The notes: generated by a model from the letters alone, not told the origin. Shown: positions 1-11,230, counted from the stretch's first letter. The stretch: DNA of 64,000 nt from Schizochytrium sp. CCTCC M209059 (GCA_000818945.1 KN805467.1:7430-71429); one strand, 5' to 3'. Numbers and translations are program-made.

Positions 1-675
1 GAAAGAAAGAAAGCAAAGAAAGAAAGAAAGCGCAAAGTCGAAACCAGGAGCGCGCGCCGAGCAAGCGCTCGCTCGGAGCGACGAGGGAGCAAGGGCGCGA
101 GGGCGCGAGGCAGGAGGCGAGCGCGGCGCGCGCGCGGGACGGCGGCGCGCGCGAGAGACCCTCGCGGCGCGCGGTCGGTCCCGCCGGAAGCGAGCGCGAC
201 GCCAGGAGCAGCGAAGCGAGCGCGCGCGCACGCGCGTGTGTGCATTTATTTGTCTCCTTTATCTCATCTCATCTCATCTCATCTCATCTCATCTCATCTC
301 ATCTCATCTCAACCCATCTCATCGCTTCGCTTCGCATCTCTCAACCCAACTCAACCCGACGCAAACTCGAGTCAACGCGCCGGGCAGCGGCAGCGGCGCG
401 CGACCCTCGCGAGGCCGAGCGGAGCCGAGCCGCAGCGCAGGGCTGCCCGGTCCTGCCGAGAAAATCCAAGGAAAAGAAAGAAGTCCAGCTAGCTACTGCT
501 TGCTCGCCAGCACAAGCAAGCACGTAAAGTAATTAAAGGCAAGGCGCCGGGGCTGGCCCCGACAGAGCGGAGATCAGGTGCACGGCGCTGGACCTGTGCC
601 TGCAGGCGAGGGCGTAGCAGCAGCAGCAGGAGGAGGAGGAGTGGCAGCGGGAGCAGGTCGTCCGTCGCGGACAAG
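1..675. other. upstream region of the myosin gene
   Basis: This stretch is GC-rich with purine runs at its start (GAAA repeats) and no convincing gene. The short overlapping ORFs inside it are repeat translations in three frames. It probably holds the promoter and 5' UTR of the myosin gene that starts at 676. No clear TATA box was found. Confidence 0.6.
261..310. repeat. (ATCTC)10 pentanucleotide microsatellite
   Basis: Ten perfect ATCTC units are followed by degenerate pentamers (AACCC, ATCGC, TTCGC). It lies about 370 bp upstream of the myosin start codon and is one of several pentamer tracts in this window. Confidence 0.95.
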
Positions 676-3600
676 ATGGCGACGACGAGCAATGCCGGCG
701 AGGTGCGGCGCAGCTCGTACTGGGCCGACGAGACGAAGGCACGGAAACGCGCGAGCGTGCGCCAGGAGAGACGCGCGCTGAGCGAACGTCGCGGCAGCAA
801 ATGGTCTGCGCGCTTCAGTGCGTTCACGGGCCACCGCGTATCGCGCCATGAGTCCTTTCCGATCCAGAAGACAGGGTGGGAGCCCCGGTACGCCCTCGAT
901 GGCAGTCTGTACTACTTTGAGCATGAGACCGGCATGGTGTCGTGGGACAAGCCCGACAGCCTCAAGACACAGCACGAGCTCGATGAGGACGAGGCCGAAT
1001 GGGTCTGGGTCCCTCACCCCAAGAATGTATGGCAGCCCGCGCGTGTCAAGTCCCGCGAAAAGTCCGGCGAAGTCGTCGTGCGTCTCTTTGACAACAAAAC
1101 CGTGCGCATTCCCCACATCCGCGTCATGAAGGGCAAACTCACGGGTGGCGTCTCACAAAAGGTACCTCTCTGGCCCCTCAAGCGCTCCGCGCTCGATCGC
1201 GTCGAGGCAGACCTTGTCGCCCTTCCTGCCCTCGATGAAGGTATGGTCATGCACAACTTGCGCATGCGCTACGAGAGCAACGACATTTACACCTGGGTTG
1301 GATCGAGCCGCAATGTGCTCATTTCCATTAACCCGTTCCAGGACCTCTTTCTCTACGGCGAGGACCGCATGAAGGCCCAAAAGCAGAGCGCCGTCGCCGA
1401 GGGCAATGGTGGCGGCATGCCGCCGCATGTATTCGCCATCGCCAACGACGCGCTCGAGTCGCTCCTGCTCGAAAATAAATCCCAAAGTATTCTCGTTAGC
1501 GGCGAATCTGGCGCCGGCAAGACGCACTCTACCAAGGCCTGCCTCGACTATCTCGCCTTTGTGGCGGGCAGTGACCAAAAGGCCGCGAATGGCGGCAACG
1601 GCCGCTTTGAAATGATGGCCGCCAGCTCGAGCATGGGCGTCGACCACAAGGTCGAGCAAAAGGTCCTCGTGGCCAATCCAGTTCTTGAGGCCTTTGGCAA
1701 CGCAAAGACAGTGCGCAACAACAATTCGTCCCGTTTTGGCAAGTGGATCGCCGTCTACTTTGATCGCTACACCAAGCTCATCAACGGTGCCAGCATCACC
1801 AGTTTCTTGCTCGAGTCCTCACGTGTGACTATTCTGGCCGAGGGCGAGCGCAATTACCACGTGTTTTACCAAATCCTCAGCGACCCGGCCGTTCGCGAGA
1901 AATACATGCTTGTGGAATCGCCAGAGTACTACCGCTACCTGAACCAGAGTACGGCCACCACAGCTGATACCATCGACGACGAGGCCGACTACATCGAGGT
2001 TGTCGATGCCCTCGAGGAACTCGAGGTTGAAGAAGAGGAGCAGGAGTGGCTCTTTCGCACTGTGGCAGCCGTCTTGCACCTCGGCAACATTGATTTCTCA
2101 GAGATCAAAATGCCCGACGGCCAGCGCGGCTGCAAGCTTGTCGGTGACACCGGTCCGGCCACGGACCACGGCTCGACCACGGACGTTCCCGAGTCCATTG
2201 AAATGTCCGAGGACAAGGACGACCGCAATCTCTCCATGGTTGGGGGCAGCCGCCCACCTGCCTGGATCGCGCTCGAGCACGCCGCTGAGCTCCTCGAGAT
2301 CCAGGATGCCGCCCTCGAGCGTGTGCTTACGCGGCGCTCCATTACGGTGCGTGGCGAGGAATCCGTCATTCCCCTCAAGGTTCGCCAGGCCGTCCAGGCG
2401 CGCGACTCGCTCGCCAAAGCAATCTACTCGCGTCTCTTTGACTGGCTCGTGAACCGCATCAACGAGTCATTTGGTGAGGCCGAGGGCAAGTTTATCGGCA
2501 TTCTCGATGTCTTTGGCTTTGAGATCTTCGAACACAACTCGTTTGAGCAGCTCTGCATCAACTTTGCCAACGAGCGTCTTCAGCAACTCTTCAACCAGAC
2601 AACCTTTGGCGACGAAGAGGAGCTTTACGAGGTGGAGCGCGTTCAGTTCCGCCATATCGACTTTGAGGATAACCAAATTGTCTTGGACCTCATTGACAAG
2701 AGGCCCGATGGCATTCTCAACCTTCTCGACGATGAGTGTCTCGTGCCCGGCGGCACCGACGAGCGCTTCATGGGCCGCATCGAGTCCGTCCATGCTGATC
2801 ACCCGCGTTTCCAGGGCCTTGGCTCGGCCTCGTCCAAGAATCGCGCCGTTGCCCGCTCCAAGGACGATGAGCTCGCCTTCTCCATCAAGCACTTTGCCGG
2901 TACGGTCGTCTACGATGCTCGTGGCTTCATGGCCAAGAATTCGGACACGCTCTACCAGGATCTCTATAATGTCTGCTCGTACTCCGAGGACGACATGACG
3001 CGCATGTTGTTCCCTCCTCTTGATGAGGATGATCGCGTCAAGGTCATCTCGCAGTCTGCCAAGTTCCGCGCTCAGCTCAGCGAGCTCATGGCCATTCTGC
3101 GCAAAACAGAGTCTCGCTACATTCGCTGCATCAAGCCCAACGACGCGCAAAAGCCCAGCATGTTCGAGGGCCGCAAGTGTCTCGAACAGCTTCGTGCCTC
3201 GGGCGTGTTCGAAGCCGTGGAGATTCGCAAAACGGGTTACCCGTTCCGTCTCTTCCACGAGGAGTTCGCCGCGCGGTACCGCTGCATCAACGTCGGCTAC
3301 GCTTATTCACATGGGGACCCCAAGCTTCTTTGCAGGGAGATTCTCGAGGCCTCCCCGCAGGCCTTTGCCGGCGTCCAGATTGGCGAGACGCGTATCCTGT
3401 ACCGCGTCGAGGACCACAAGGTGCTTGAGCTTCTCCGCAACCTTGCGCTCGCCACTGTGGTCCCGCGAATCCAGACGGTCTGGCGTCTAGGCCTCGGTCG
3501 TCGCCTGCGTCGCAACCTGATCAAGGCCGAAAAGGGACTCACGGACGCCATGAACGCCGAAGAGCCCGACCTCGTCGATCTCGAGACTGCGATTGACGAC

Positions 3601-5346
3601 GTCCCCGACATTCTCGGCAGCGTCGGCAGCATCTTCCGCATCAACCCTCCCTCTCTCGAAGCCGCGCGCAAGTTGCATGGTGGCCTCGAGCAGTGGGAGA
3701 GCGTCGAGGAAGACTTGGAGACGCTCGAGGACATCGAAGACAACACTTCGCCTGACTTTGACCGACACACGACCGAGGCATACCTTGGCGCCGCCGATCG
3801 CCTGCGCGAAGAGGGCTTCCCCATGACGGAACGGCAAAAGGAACTCTACGATCACGTCAAGTCTCTTGTGTTAGGCAAGCAGGCCGAAGACGACGTTGGC
3901 GAGCTGGTCGAGGAGGCCCTCAAGGAACCTACGCGCGACAAAGTCATTTCTGCCGCCCGCGAGTCGGCTGGCTGGACAATGCCTCGTAACGTTGCAGTGG
4001 CCAAGATCCGCGAGACCGCGGGACGCTACGAGAAGCTCGACGAGGACCTCAAGCGTGCAGTCGACCTTGTTGACCATGAGCTTCTCGAGAAGGCCGTCCT
4101 CGAGGCTGACGAGCTCGGCCACACATCGGACGCTGTCGAAGAGGCCAAGGCGCTCCTTGCTCTTCCGGATAAAAAGTTCGTCAGTCTCGAGCTTGAGGCC
4201 GCGAAGCGGCACCGCGACCGCAAGCGCCGCGTGCAGCGCGACCTGCGGATTCGCGAGCTCGAACTCGCGACGCATTTCAGCAAGTACGAGGACTTTTTCG
4301 CCAACGAGCGTATTCGTGGCAACGTTTACCATGGATTTTGCGCCTCGTCGCTCCGCTTTCTTCGCTGGAATTCCAAGCCCTCGGAGCCTTCGAATGCAAT
4401 TCTCGAGGAAATTGCCGAGCGCCATCGCGACAGCACCTCGACGACCATGTCGCCCATGTCTGGCCGACCTGTCACGCAGCAGACGGGCCCACGCTCACGT
4501 CTCGGTATCAAGTTTTCCTTGAACTTGGACTCGAGCTTGCTGTATACGGGAGACCGCGACAACGCTAGTGACGCGCTTCGTGTCTTTGGACTTATCAAGA
4601 CCTACATGGGGGACAGCAAGCGCGGCCGAACAGATTATGTTGCTCGCAACAATGCCGGGTACGAGCTCGTGTGCATGGGCCTCGATCCCGACGCAGACTT
4701 TTTGCACGACGAGATCTTTTGCCAGATTGTGCGCCAGCTCACCGAGAACCCCAAGGAGGAATCCATTGCCGCTGGCGTCGACCTTCTCTGTGTCTGCATC
4801 ACGGCCTTTCAGCCTAGCGATGAGATCATGGAGAACTTTTTGACCGTATGGGTGCGTCTACACCTCCCGGACGATATCTACCGCACATTTGTTTCTACCA
4901 TTCACGAGGCTCGCTTCTCAGAGAGCTTTGACGATCGCGTCGACGAGCTCATGCAGCTTGACCGCGTCGCGATCACGCGGGCGGAACGTCGCGAAAGCAC
5001 GATGGGCAGAGTGCCCATGCAACCCATTCGCAACGAAGACATTAACAACTTTCGCGCCAAGCACGTGCTTGGAAACCTGCGGAAGCTCTTCAAGGCGTAT
5101 GCGCCTCCGTCCGGTAGCCGCTGGTCTCTCCGTCACGGCTGGGAGACAGATCCCTGGGTGGAGAATAAGCGTTTCGAGTCTGCGCGTTCTCTCATCACCC
5201 CGGAGGACTTCGGACTCAAGTCTCTTCAAGGTCTTGGGTCCCCGGATCCGATATTGCGTCCCCCGGGCGGACTCCGTGGCGCCTTGGGCAGGTTCTCCTC
5301 TTCGTTGCGCAAGATTCCTTCCATGTCCATGATGACTGCGCACTAA
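676..5346 (+). CDS. unconventional myosin with N-terminal WW and C-terminal MyTH4 domain
   Basis: Actin-based ATP-driven motor heavy chain, 1556 residues in one exon. A WW domain lies at about 67-94 (GWEP... SWDKP). The motor follows: P-loop GESGAGKT at 276-283, switch I NNNSSRFGKW near 348, switch II DVFGFEIFEHNSFEQL near 610, and the actin-side IRCIKPN segment. After the converter there is a weak IQ-like segment (RIQTVWRLGLGRRLRR), then a helical charged tail. A MyTH4 domain spans about 1275-1415 (LRVFGLIKTYMGD, HDEIFCQIVRQLTENP), the module that binds microtubules or cargo in MyTH4-FERM myosins. I see no FERM domain after it. The ATG at 676 has the context GACAAGATGG shared with other genes here. 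The motor identity is certain; the class is not, though a protist-specific class is likely. Confidence 0.95.
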   Translation: MATTSNAGEVRRSSYWADETKARKRASVRQERRALSERRGSKWSARFSAFTGHRVSRHESFPIQKTGWEPRYALDGSLYYFEHETGMVSWDKPDSLKTQHELDEDEAEWVWVPHPKNVWQPARVKSREKSGEVVVRLFDNKTVRIPHIRVMKGKLTGGVSQKVPLWPLKRSALDRVEADLVALPALDEGMVMHNLRMRYESNDIYTWVGSSRNVLISINPFQDLFLYGEDRMKAQKQSAVAEGNGGGMPPHVFAIANDALESLLLENKSQSILVSGESGAGKTHSTKACLDYLAFVAGSDQKAANGGNGRFEMMAASSSMGVDHKVEQKVLVANPVLEAFGNAKTVRNNNSSRFGKWIAVYFDRYTKLINGASITSFLLESSRVTILAEGERNYHVFYQILSDPAVREKYMLVESPEYYRYLNQSTATTADTIDDEADYIEVVDALEELEVEEEEQEWLFRTVAAVLHLGNIDFSEIKMPDGQRGCKLVGDTGPATDHGSTTDVPESIEMSEDKDDRNLSMVGGSRPPAWIALEHAAELLEIQDAALERVLTRRSITVRGEESVIPLKVRQAVQARDSLAKAIYSRLFDWLVNRINESFGEAEGKFIGILDVFGFEIFEHNSFEQLCINFANERLQQLFNQTTFGDEEELYEVERVQFRHIDFEDNQIVLDLIDKRPDGILNLLDDECLVPGGTDERFMGRIESVHADHPRFQGLGSASSKNRAVARSKDDELAFSIKHFAGTVVYDARGFMAKNSDTLYQDLYNVCSYSEDDMTRMLFPPLDEDDRVKVISQSAKFRAQLSELMAILRKTESRYIRCIKPNDAQKPSMFEGRKCLEQLRASGVFEAVEIRKTGYPFRLFHEEFAARYRCINVGYAYSHGDPKLLCREILEASPQAFAGVQIGETRILYRVEDHKVLELLRNLALATVVPRIQTVWRLGLGRRLRRNLIKAEKGLTDAMNAEEPDLVDLETAIDDVPDILGSVGSIFRINPPSLEAARKLHGGLEQWESVEEDLETLEDIEDNTSPDFDRHTTEAYLGAADRLREEGFPMTERQKELYDHVKSLVLGKQAEDDVGELVEEALKEPTRDKVISAARESAGWTMPRNVAVAKIRETAGRYEKLDEDLKRAVDLVDHELLEKAVLEADELGHTSDAVEEAKALLALPDKKFVSLELEAAKRHRDRKRRVQRDLRIRELELATHFSKYEDFFANERIRGNVYHGFCASSLRFLRWNSKPSEPSNAILEEIAERHRDSTSTTMSPMSGRPVTQQTGPRSRLGIKFSLNLDSSLLYTGDRDNASDALRVFGLIKTYMGDSKRGRTDYVARNNAGYELVCMGLDPDADFLHDEIFCQIVRQLTENPKEESIAAGVDLLCVCITAFQPSDEIMENFLTVWVRLHLPDDIYRTFVSTIHEARFSESFDDRVDELMQLDRVAITRAERRESTMGRVPMQPIRNEDINNFRAKHVLGNLRKLFKAYAPPSGSRWSLRHGWETDPWVENKRFESARSLITPEDFGLKSLQGLGSPDPILRPPGGLRGALGRFSSSLRKIPSMSMMTAH

Positions 5347-5957
5347 GCTGAACTTTTTATTGTGCGCGTGGAAGAGGAGAGCTGCGCACGTCGCGTCGAC
5401 TCCGGCTGCGGTGAAATGGCTTTGTTTCCATTTGCAATCCCCGAACCGTGGCGATTTTCCTGCCTTCTACCTTTCTTCCCTTTTCTTTACTTTTCTTCTT
5501 TTCGTCTTCTTCTCTTTTTCTTCTTTTTCCCATCGTCAAATTTTCCGGGGATTCCCTTTTCTTCAGCGCATCCGCGTCTCGTGTCCATGTCCTTTTGCCA
5601 TGAAATTAGAAATGGTGGGACGATCTGTACGGATGCGTTTGTATGTTTGCTTTGCGATAAAAACGATGAATGAAAATTGATTGCTGTTCTTACTCATGTT
5701 CATCGTCGTCATTGTTACGTTTTGCGGCTGGCTGGCTGGCTGGCTGGCGTGGGCCACAGCAGCTGCGGGAATTTTGGCCAAAACGCAGTGCACATGCACA
5801 ACTTGGAAGATACTTTTTACTTTTTCTCCTTTTTTGGGGTTTGGCTTCCATCATTTTGTTCGTCTTTCTACCTGCCTCTTACAGGGAGGGCTACACCATG
5901 CATAAAAAGCGACAGCGACGAATTGCAAGTGAAATGGTTTGCATCGCCCTTCGGTAA
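5347..5957. other. convergent intergenic region, 3' flanks
   Basis: Pyrimidine-rich 3' flank of the myosin gene and, on the other strand, of the GOLD-kinase-reductase gene. It carries a short (GGCT)n run near 5726 (GGCTGGCTGGCTGGCTGG). No gene is supported. Confidence 0.5.
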
Positions 5958-7035
5958 TCAACGCGCGTAGGCAGGGCATGCTGGCTGGCAAGTTTCCCAA
6001 GCCTGATTAAAGGCAGCCACGACGGCCTTGGGCAGCGGGCCTTCGTCAGCAGCGGCAAGGTTGGTCTCGAGGTGGTCGAGAGAGCTTGCGCCGAGAATGA
6101 TGCCATCATTGAGACCACCTCGCAAGGCAGAATGGTGCATGAGCCAGCGAATCGATGCCGAGGTCATGGCGATGTCGTTCTCCTCGCAAGCGGCTGTAAT
6201 CACATCGAGTGCCTTAAAGTACTCTGGCTTCCAGAAACGATCACGGTACTTGATTCCCCAGGCGGTCTCGCCAAAACGGCCGTCCTTAGGGAACTGGACG
6301 AGAGAGCGATGCTTGCCCGTAAGAAAGCCACCAGCCAGAGGGTTGTACGCGTAAAAGCGAATCCCGAGAGCGCGAAGCGCTGGCAAGAGTTCCTGCTCTA
6401 CTGCACGGGTGATTCCGTTGTACATGCCCTGGTACAGCGTGGGGAGGACGTAGCCGCGCTCCTTGCAAATGTAGTAAATCTGAACGGTCTCCCAGGCGCT
6501 AAAGTTCGAAAGGCCGAGTTCACGGAATTTGCCTGCGCGATACAGATCCTGGACAGCCTCGAGCGTAGCCTCGATCTTGGTCGAATGGTCCGGTGCGTGC
6601 AGGTAAAAGACGTCGACGGACTCAAGTCGCAGGGCGCGGAGACTATCCTCGAGCTGCGCTTTGACGCTTTCAGGACGCAAGTTCTCACCTGCGCCGGGAA
6701 AGGGGTTGGCCTTGGTCGCCACCATAAAGTTGTCCGCGAGCGACGGTTGCTTGGCGAAGACATCAGAGATGACTACCTCTGTTTCTCCGCTCTGGTACAT
6801 GCGCGCCGTATCGACTTCGACCATAGAGGCTGTCAGATGCTTTTGCACCGCAGGCGCCTCGGCAAACATTTGGAACATCTTTGCGCTATCCCGACGGTTC
6901 ACCGGCCCGCCCATGGTCATGCTGCCGAGAATCACCCTCAAAGGCTGGCTTGCGTTCTTTGACTGCTCAAGCACCACCGCAGGAGCGGCCCCGTTGCCGA
7001 CGCCGTTGGGAGGCGTGGGGGCCGGCGCAGAAGCG

Positions 7036-7068
<33 letters not shown>

Positions 7069-7824
7069 ACAGCGGCAGACGCCGCCTCTGCCTGCAACGA
7101 AGCTTCCGCCTTTGCTGGTGCTTCAGCAGCTGCGCCGTTCTCGTTTCCTTCGGGCACGGCCTCGGGCATCGGTGCCGCTGAAACGGGGAGAGTTTTATTC
7201 AAGAGCGTGCACAGGTTGGTGAAAATGTCAGAAATGGGACGATTCGTGTCGATGCGCCAGACTTGATCCCGCTTCTCAAAGTACTCGACAATTGGCATGG
7301 TCTCGTTGCGAAAGGTCGCGAGACGCTTTTGGATGGCTTCGGCGTTGTCGTCGCTGCGGCCGCTACTCTTTCCGCGTTCGAGAATGCGCTCTGTGATAAT
7401 TTCTTCGGGGCAGTCAAAGAAGAGGACGCCAAGCACCTCAATGTCGCTGCGCCCGCTGGTCTCGCGAATCCAGCCTTCGAGGTTGTCCTGGTTGCGAGGG
7501 AAGCCGTCAATGAGGTAGCAGGGCGCAGTGTCAGCCGCCATGGCGGAGAGCAAAAGTTTGACTGTGATTTCGATGGGCACAATCTTTCCCTCCTTGATGT
7601 AGGCCTCGATGAGCGCACCATCTTTGGAGTCCGGGTTCTTTCGCTCGGCCCGAAGCAGGTCGCCTGCGGAGAGATGGCAGTATTGAAAGGCCTCGGCGAG
7701 CTTGGTGCATTGGGTTCCCTTGCCGGACCCAGGGGCTCCAAGCACGAACAGAACCTTGCTGGGATCGCCGTCCTTGCCGGCTGCGTCGCTTGCCTGGCCG
7801 TTCGTGGCGGCAGACGGCGTCGAT

Positions 7825-7855
<31 letters not shown>

Positions 7856-8186
7856 ATGCGGCGGCCATTGCATCGGACGCCGGCATGTGCGAGATGGAAA
7901 ACGTGAGCGTCTTATTCGTCACCCATGAGTACGAGTTGTCGAACTGAAGCCAGATGCAGCCCGGCTCGGGCGTGGTCACCTTGCCTTTGACGGCCTTAAC
8001 CTCGGAGGAGATGCGATCTTTGGCCACGAGCGTGAGCACGTTACCGTCGGGCCGCTCGAGGAGCACGCAAAAGGCGATGTCGCCCCCCTCGGTCTTGAAC
8101 GCCCAGTGGATCTCCTCCCCGGCCTGCGCGTTGAGCGAGACCTCGTGCACGGCGCCGGCCTGCACCTCCACGGTGGTGTGCGACAT
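5958..8186 (-). CDS. GOLD domain - UMP/CMP kinase - AKR7-type aldo-keto reductase fusion
   Basis: A single 742-codon frame joins three modules. Residues 1-100 resemble a GOLD domain of the SEC14-like type (HWAFKTEGGDIAF, then FDNSYSWVTNKTLTF). Residues 143-332 are a UMP/CMP kinase (transfers phosphate from ATP to UMP or CMP): P-loop GAPGSGKGTQ at 149-158, DGFPRNQDN, and the lid ERGKSSGRSDDN. An Ala/Pro-rich linker (about 335-415) leads to an AKR7 (aflatoxin-aldehyde reductase-like) NADPH reductase at 416-742: LGSMTMGG, DTARMY (Asp and catalytic Tyr), ATKANPFPG (Lys), FYLHAPDH (His), YQGMYN, FYAYNPLAGGFLTGK. Both enzymes keep their key residues. The start at 8186 gives a clean GOLD beginning, but the frame stays open to 9086, so an N-terminal extension is possible. 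A pyrimidine kinase fused to an AKR is not an arrangement I know. Confidence 0.88.
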
Positions 8187-9148
8187 CCCCCTCGCGCCCA
8201 AGATACGCCCCGCCTCCGGATCTCCAGCGCCGGCTTCGCGCTCGCGGGGCTGCGCTCGCTGCTGCTCCTGCTGCTGCTCCTGCTCCTCCTGCCGCTGCTC
8301 CCGCCGCCGCTGCTGCTGCTGCTGCGCCTGCTGCTGCTGCGGCGCGGCCTCGGGCGCGGCCTCGGTTCCGGTCTGCGCGGCCGCCGCCGGCCCCTCGGCC
8401 ACGCTGGCCGGCCGTGCGGCGCCTGCGCGGCGAGCCGCTCGGCCTCCAGCGCCGCGCGCCGCGCCTCCAGCGCCGCCTGCTCCTCGCGCACGGCCTCCTC
8501 CGCGCTCCTGCGCGCGCGCGCCTGCCTGCGCAGCTCGCGCACCGCCGCGCGCGGCATCGATCGATCTCTCTCGACTGTCTTCTTCGCCTTCTCCTTCTCC
8601 TTCTCCTCCTTCTTGTTCTCCTTCTTCTTCGTCTTCTTCTCCTTCTCCGTCTTCTCCTTCGTCTTCTTCTTCGTCTTCTTCTTCGTCGGCGGCTCGAAGA
8701 GGGCGGCTCGGAGAGGGCGGCTCGAAGAGGAGGAGCTCGTGCGCGATGACGACGGGGAGGGCGTGGCGCTCGTCGGCGATGCGGATGCGGGATGCGCAGC
8801 GAGGGCGGGCCCGGATGTGGACGAGAAGGGGGGCGATGACACAGCGCAGAGATCGTTCCACGAGTGCGGGGGAGGATGGGGTCCTGGACGGGGTGGAGGG
8901 AGGACCGGAAGAGCTGCGAACTTGGACGCGGAAAGGGTGAGCGGGGACTCGGGAAGCGGCCTTGGCGGCGGGTTGGATGGGTGAGACGGTTTCGCGAGCC
9001 GTCGCATGGTTTGGGATTTCTTTCGTACCGGTGATTTTCTTTGTGATTTTGCCGTCGATTGCTTGTCGTCGTCGGTGTCTGAACATGTGTGTAAACGTTC
9101 GTTGAAAAGCACGGCAACGATTATCATCTTCATAGGTCTCATTTTCAC
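8187..9148 (-). other. possible 5' extension with coiled-coil potential in another frame
   Basis: Upstream of the GOLD start two minus-strand frames are open at once. In the frame of the fusion the translation is Gly/Ala/Arg-rich and then Gln-rich. In the other frame, from an ATG at 8557, it reads as a charged amphipathic helix (RELRRQARARRSAEEAVREEQ and onward) preceded by a Lys/Glu-rich stretch. The real gene may start in that helix and change frame through an intron or an indel before 8186. Alternatively all of this is 5' UTR. Confidence 0.35.
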
Positions 9149-10946
9149 GAGTCTCTTCTCACCATCTCCATTTTTCGTTTTCTTGTTTTACCTACGGCGT
9201 AGCGGAAAAGGTTGCGGTGGAAAGAAATCATGTTAAAGTGAGGAGGCGAGGCAGCTCGCCTCCGATTCTGTTTTATGGGCAACTTGGCTCCTCGAGCAAG
9301 TCTTTCATCATTGGCCCCGTCCATCTCCTGTCAGGCTTGAGTAGAGATTCGTGCAGGAAAAGTTCCTTTTTGGTTTGATTTTTTGGTTTGTTTTCAATTT
9401 TTTCCTATGCGCCAGATCAACAGTCTCTCACCGTTCTCGTTGACGGGCGAAGAAAGAGACCGTTCGCGCTAGCATTGCGAACGAACAAAGGCTGCCATCG
9501 ACCATGGCCCACCGCAAAACGATCGCGACACCATCCCGTCTGCGTGGCTGGCCCAATTCGGCGGCGCGGCCCGCGCCAGCTTGCGCAAATTAACGTCGGC
9601 GCGGCCGGTCGAACGAAGCCTCGCCCCTTTTAGCGAGCGTCCCCACGGAAGAGGCTTCGCGGCTGGAGGAAGAGAGACAGACGCCTGCGTCCAGCCGCGA
9701 GCCGCGAGCCGCGAGCCGCGGCGTGCGTCGTTCGTCGCGCAGCGCGAGCCATCGTCGGTTTATGCAGCACAAAGAGTCGTTCGTGGTGACGTCTTGCACG
9801 TCGAGGCGAGGCGACGTGCGGTGAGGTGGAGTTGCGTCGCTTTTTACAAATGGAGTCCCAGGCAGCCAGCCAGGCAGCTAGGCAACCAGGCAGCCAGCTC
9901 TTCGGCTGGGCCCAGCCGAGACAGCCACAGGCGGTTGCTTGATGCGAATGCGATGACAGAACTCGGGCAGCGCTGCTGCTACTGCAGCTGGAGCAGCAGC
10001 TGGAGCGGGAGCATACGATGCGAGCGAGCTCGTCTCGCTCGACTGTGCCTTGGAGCGGCGAGGGTCTCCTGCGGCAGGAAATGTCGCGAGCGCTGCACTT
10101 CGCACCGCGAGCAAGCAGCGCCGTCCGGGCGTGCAAGAGGGCGGGCGGGTGGGTGGGTCAACGACGAGGTCCGTCAACAAACGCCCCAGCTGCCGGCGCC
10201 ATCTTGTCTCAGCTTCCCTTACTTCTTTCTACCACCACCGCCCGTCTTAGCCTGGTGTAATCTGGTCTGGTCTGGTCTGCAGCAGGATGGCTTGCAGCTG
10301 CGCGAGACGCTGCCTTCGAGCCAGGCCCTGCCGTCCCTGCGGCGCAGCGGGCGGCCAGGTGAGACGCTCTGGTCCCCGCGATGATCAGGGTCTTTCATTC
10401 GTTCGTTCGTTCATTCTTTCACGGTCAATCTCTCACTCTTCTTTTTTTCTTTTCTTCTTTTTTTTTTCATCACTGCTTTTTTTTTACCTCGAGAGCCGCG
10501 GCGGAGGGGAGCACGCGGGGACTCTTGGATCGGGCTATCCGTCCAACGGCAGGAAACCGCTCTGCTTGCAGATAGCGCTTCCTCCGTGCGCGGCGCCGGG
10601 AGCAGAACCGCCCCGCCGCGGCGTGCGCGGGTCCGCGCGCGAGGAGGCGAACCGGGGGCCAGCGCGGGAGTTCTGCGCGCCCGCGGCGGCGGTCTTTCTC
10701 TCTCCGCGGCGGCGCCTCGAGTTCGCCAAACTCAAGTCAGGCAGGCAGCACGCACGCAGCAGGCAGGCAGCACGCAGGCAGGCAGGCAGGCAGGCAGCCG
10801 GCCAGCCAGCCCCGCGAGGCGAGGCCCGCGAGCGCCGCGGAGAGGCGGGGCGCAGCGGGGCGCAGCCGCGAGAGCCGCGGGCCGCGCGCCCGGCTCCTGG
10901 CTGCGGCGGGGCGCCATCGCCATCCGCCCATCCTTTCTTTCTTTCA
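9149..10946. other. intergenic region before the assembly gap
   Basis: No gene could be supported. The region holds GC-rich blocks with short direct repeats (GAGCCGC-type near 9700, GCAGCCAG near 9870), a pyrimidine tract with long T runs at 10437-10490, TTCG/TTCA repeats near 10396, and (GCAG)n-type repeats at 10740-10805. ORFs that seem to run from here through the gap depend only on the arbitrary number of Ns. Confidence 0.5.
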
Positions 10947-11230
10947 NNNNNNNNNNNNNNNNNNNNNNNNNNNNNNNNNNNNNNNNNNNNNNNNNNNNNN
11001 NNNNNNNNNNNNNNNNNNNNNNNNNNNNNNNNNNNNNNNNNNNNNNNNNNNNNNNNNNNNNNNNNNNNNNNNNNNNNNNNNNNNNNNNNNNNNNNNNNNN
11101 NNNNNNNNNNNNNNNNNNNNNNNNNNNNNNNNNNNNNNNNNNNNNNNNNNNNNNNNNNNNNNNNNNNNNNNNNNNNNNNNNNNNNNNNNNNNNNNNNNNN
11201 NNNNNNNNNNNNNNNNNNNNNNNNNNNNNN
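10947..11230. other. assembly gap (284 N)
   Basis: Unsequenced bases, flanked by a TTTC repeat on the left and a CAG-rich stretch on the right, a typical place for assembly to break. The 5' end or promoter of the PHD-RAMA gene may be inside. Confidence 1.

Noticed and set aside
236..532. Three overlapping ORFs over the ATCTC repeat
   Set aside because: The pentamer is open in all three frames, so these ORFs are repeat artefacts.
7954..8984. Plus-strand ORFs of up to 328 codons
   Set aside because: They lie opposite the GOLD region and its leader, with Ser/Pro/Cys-rich or Leu-rich low-complexity translations.
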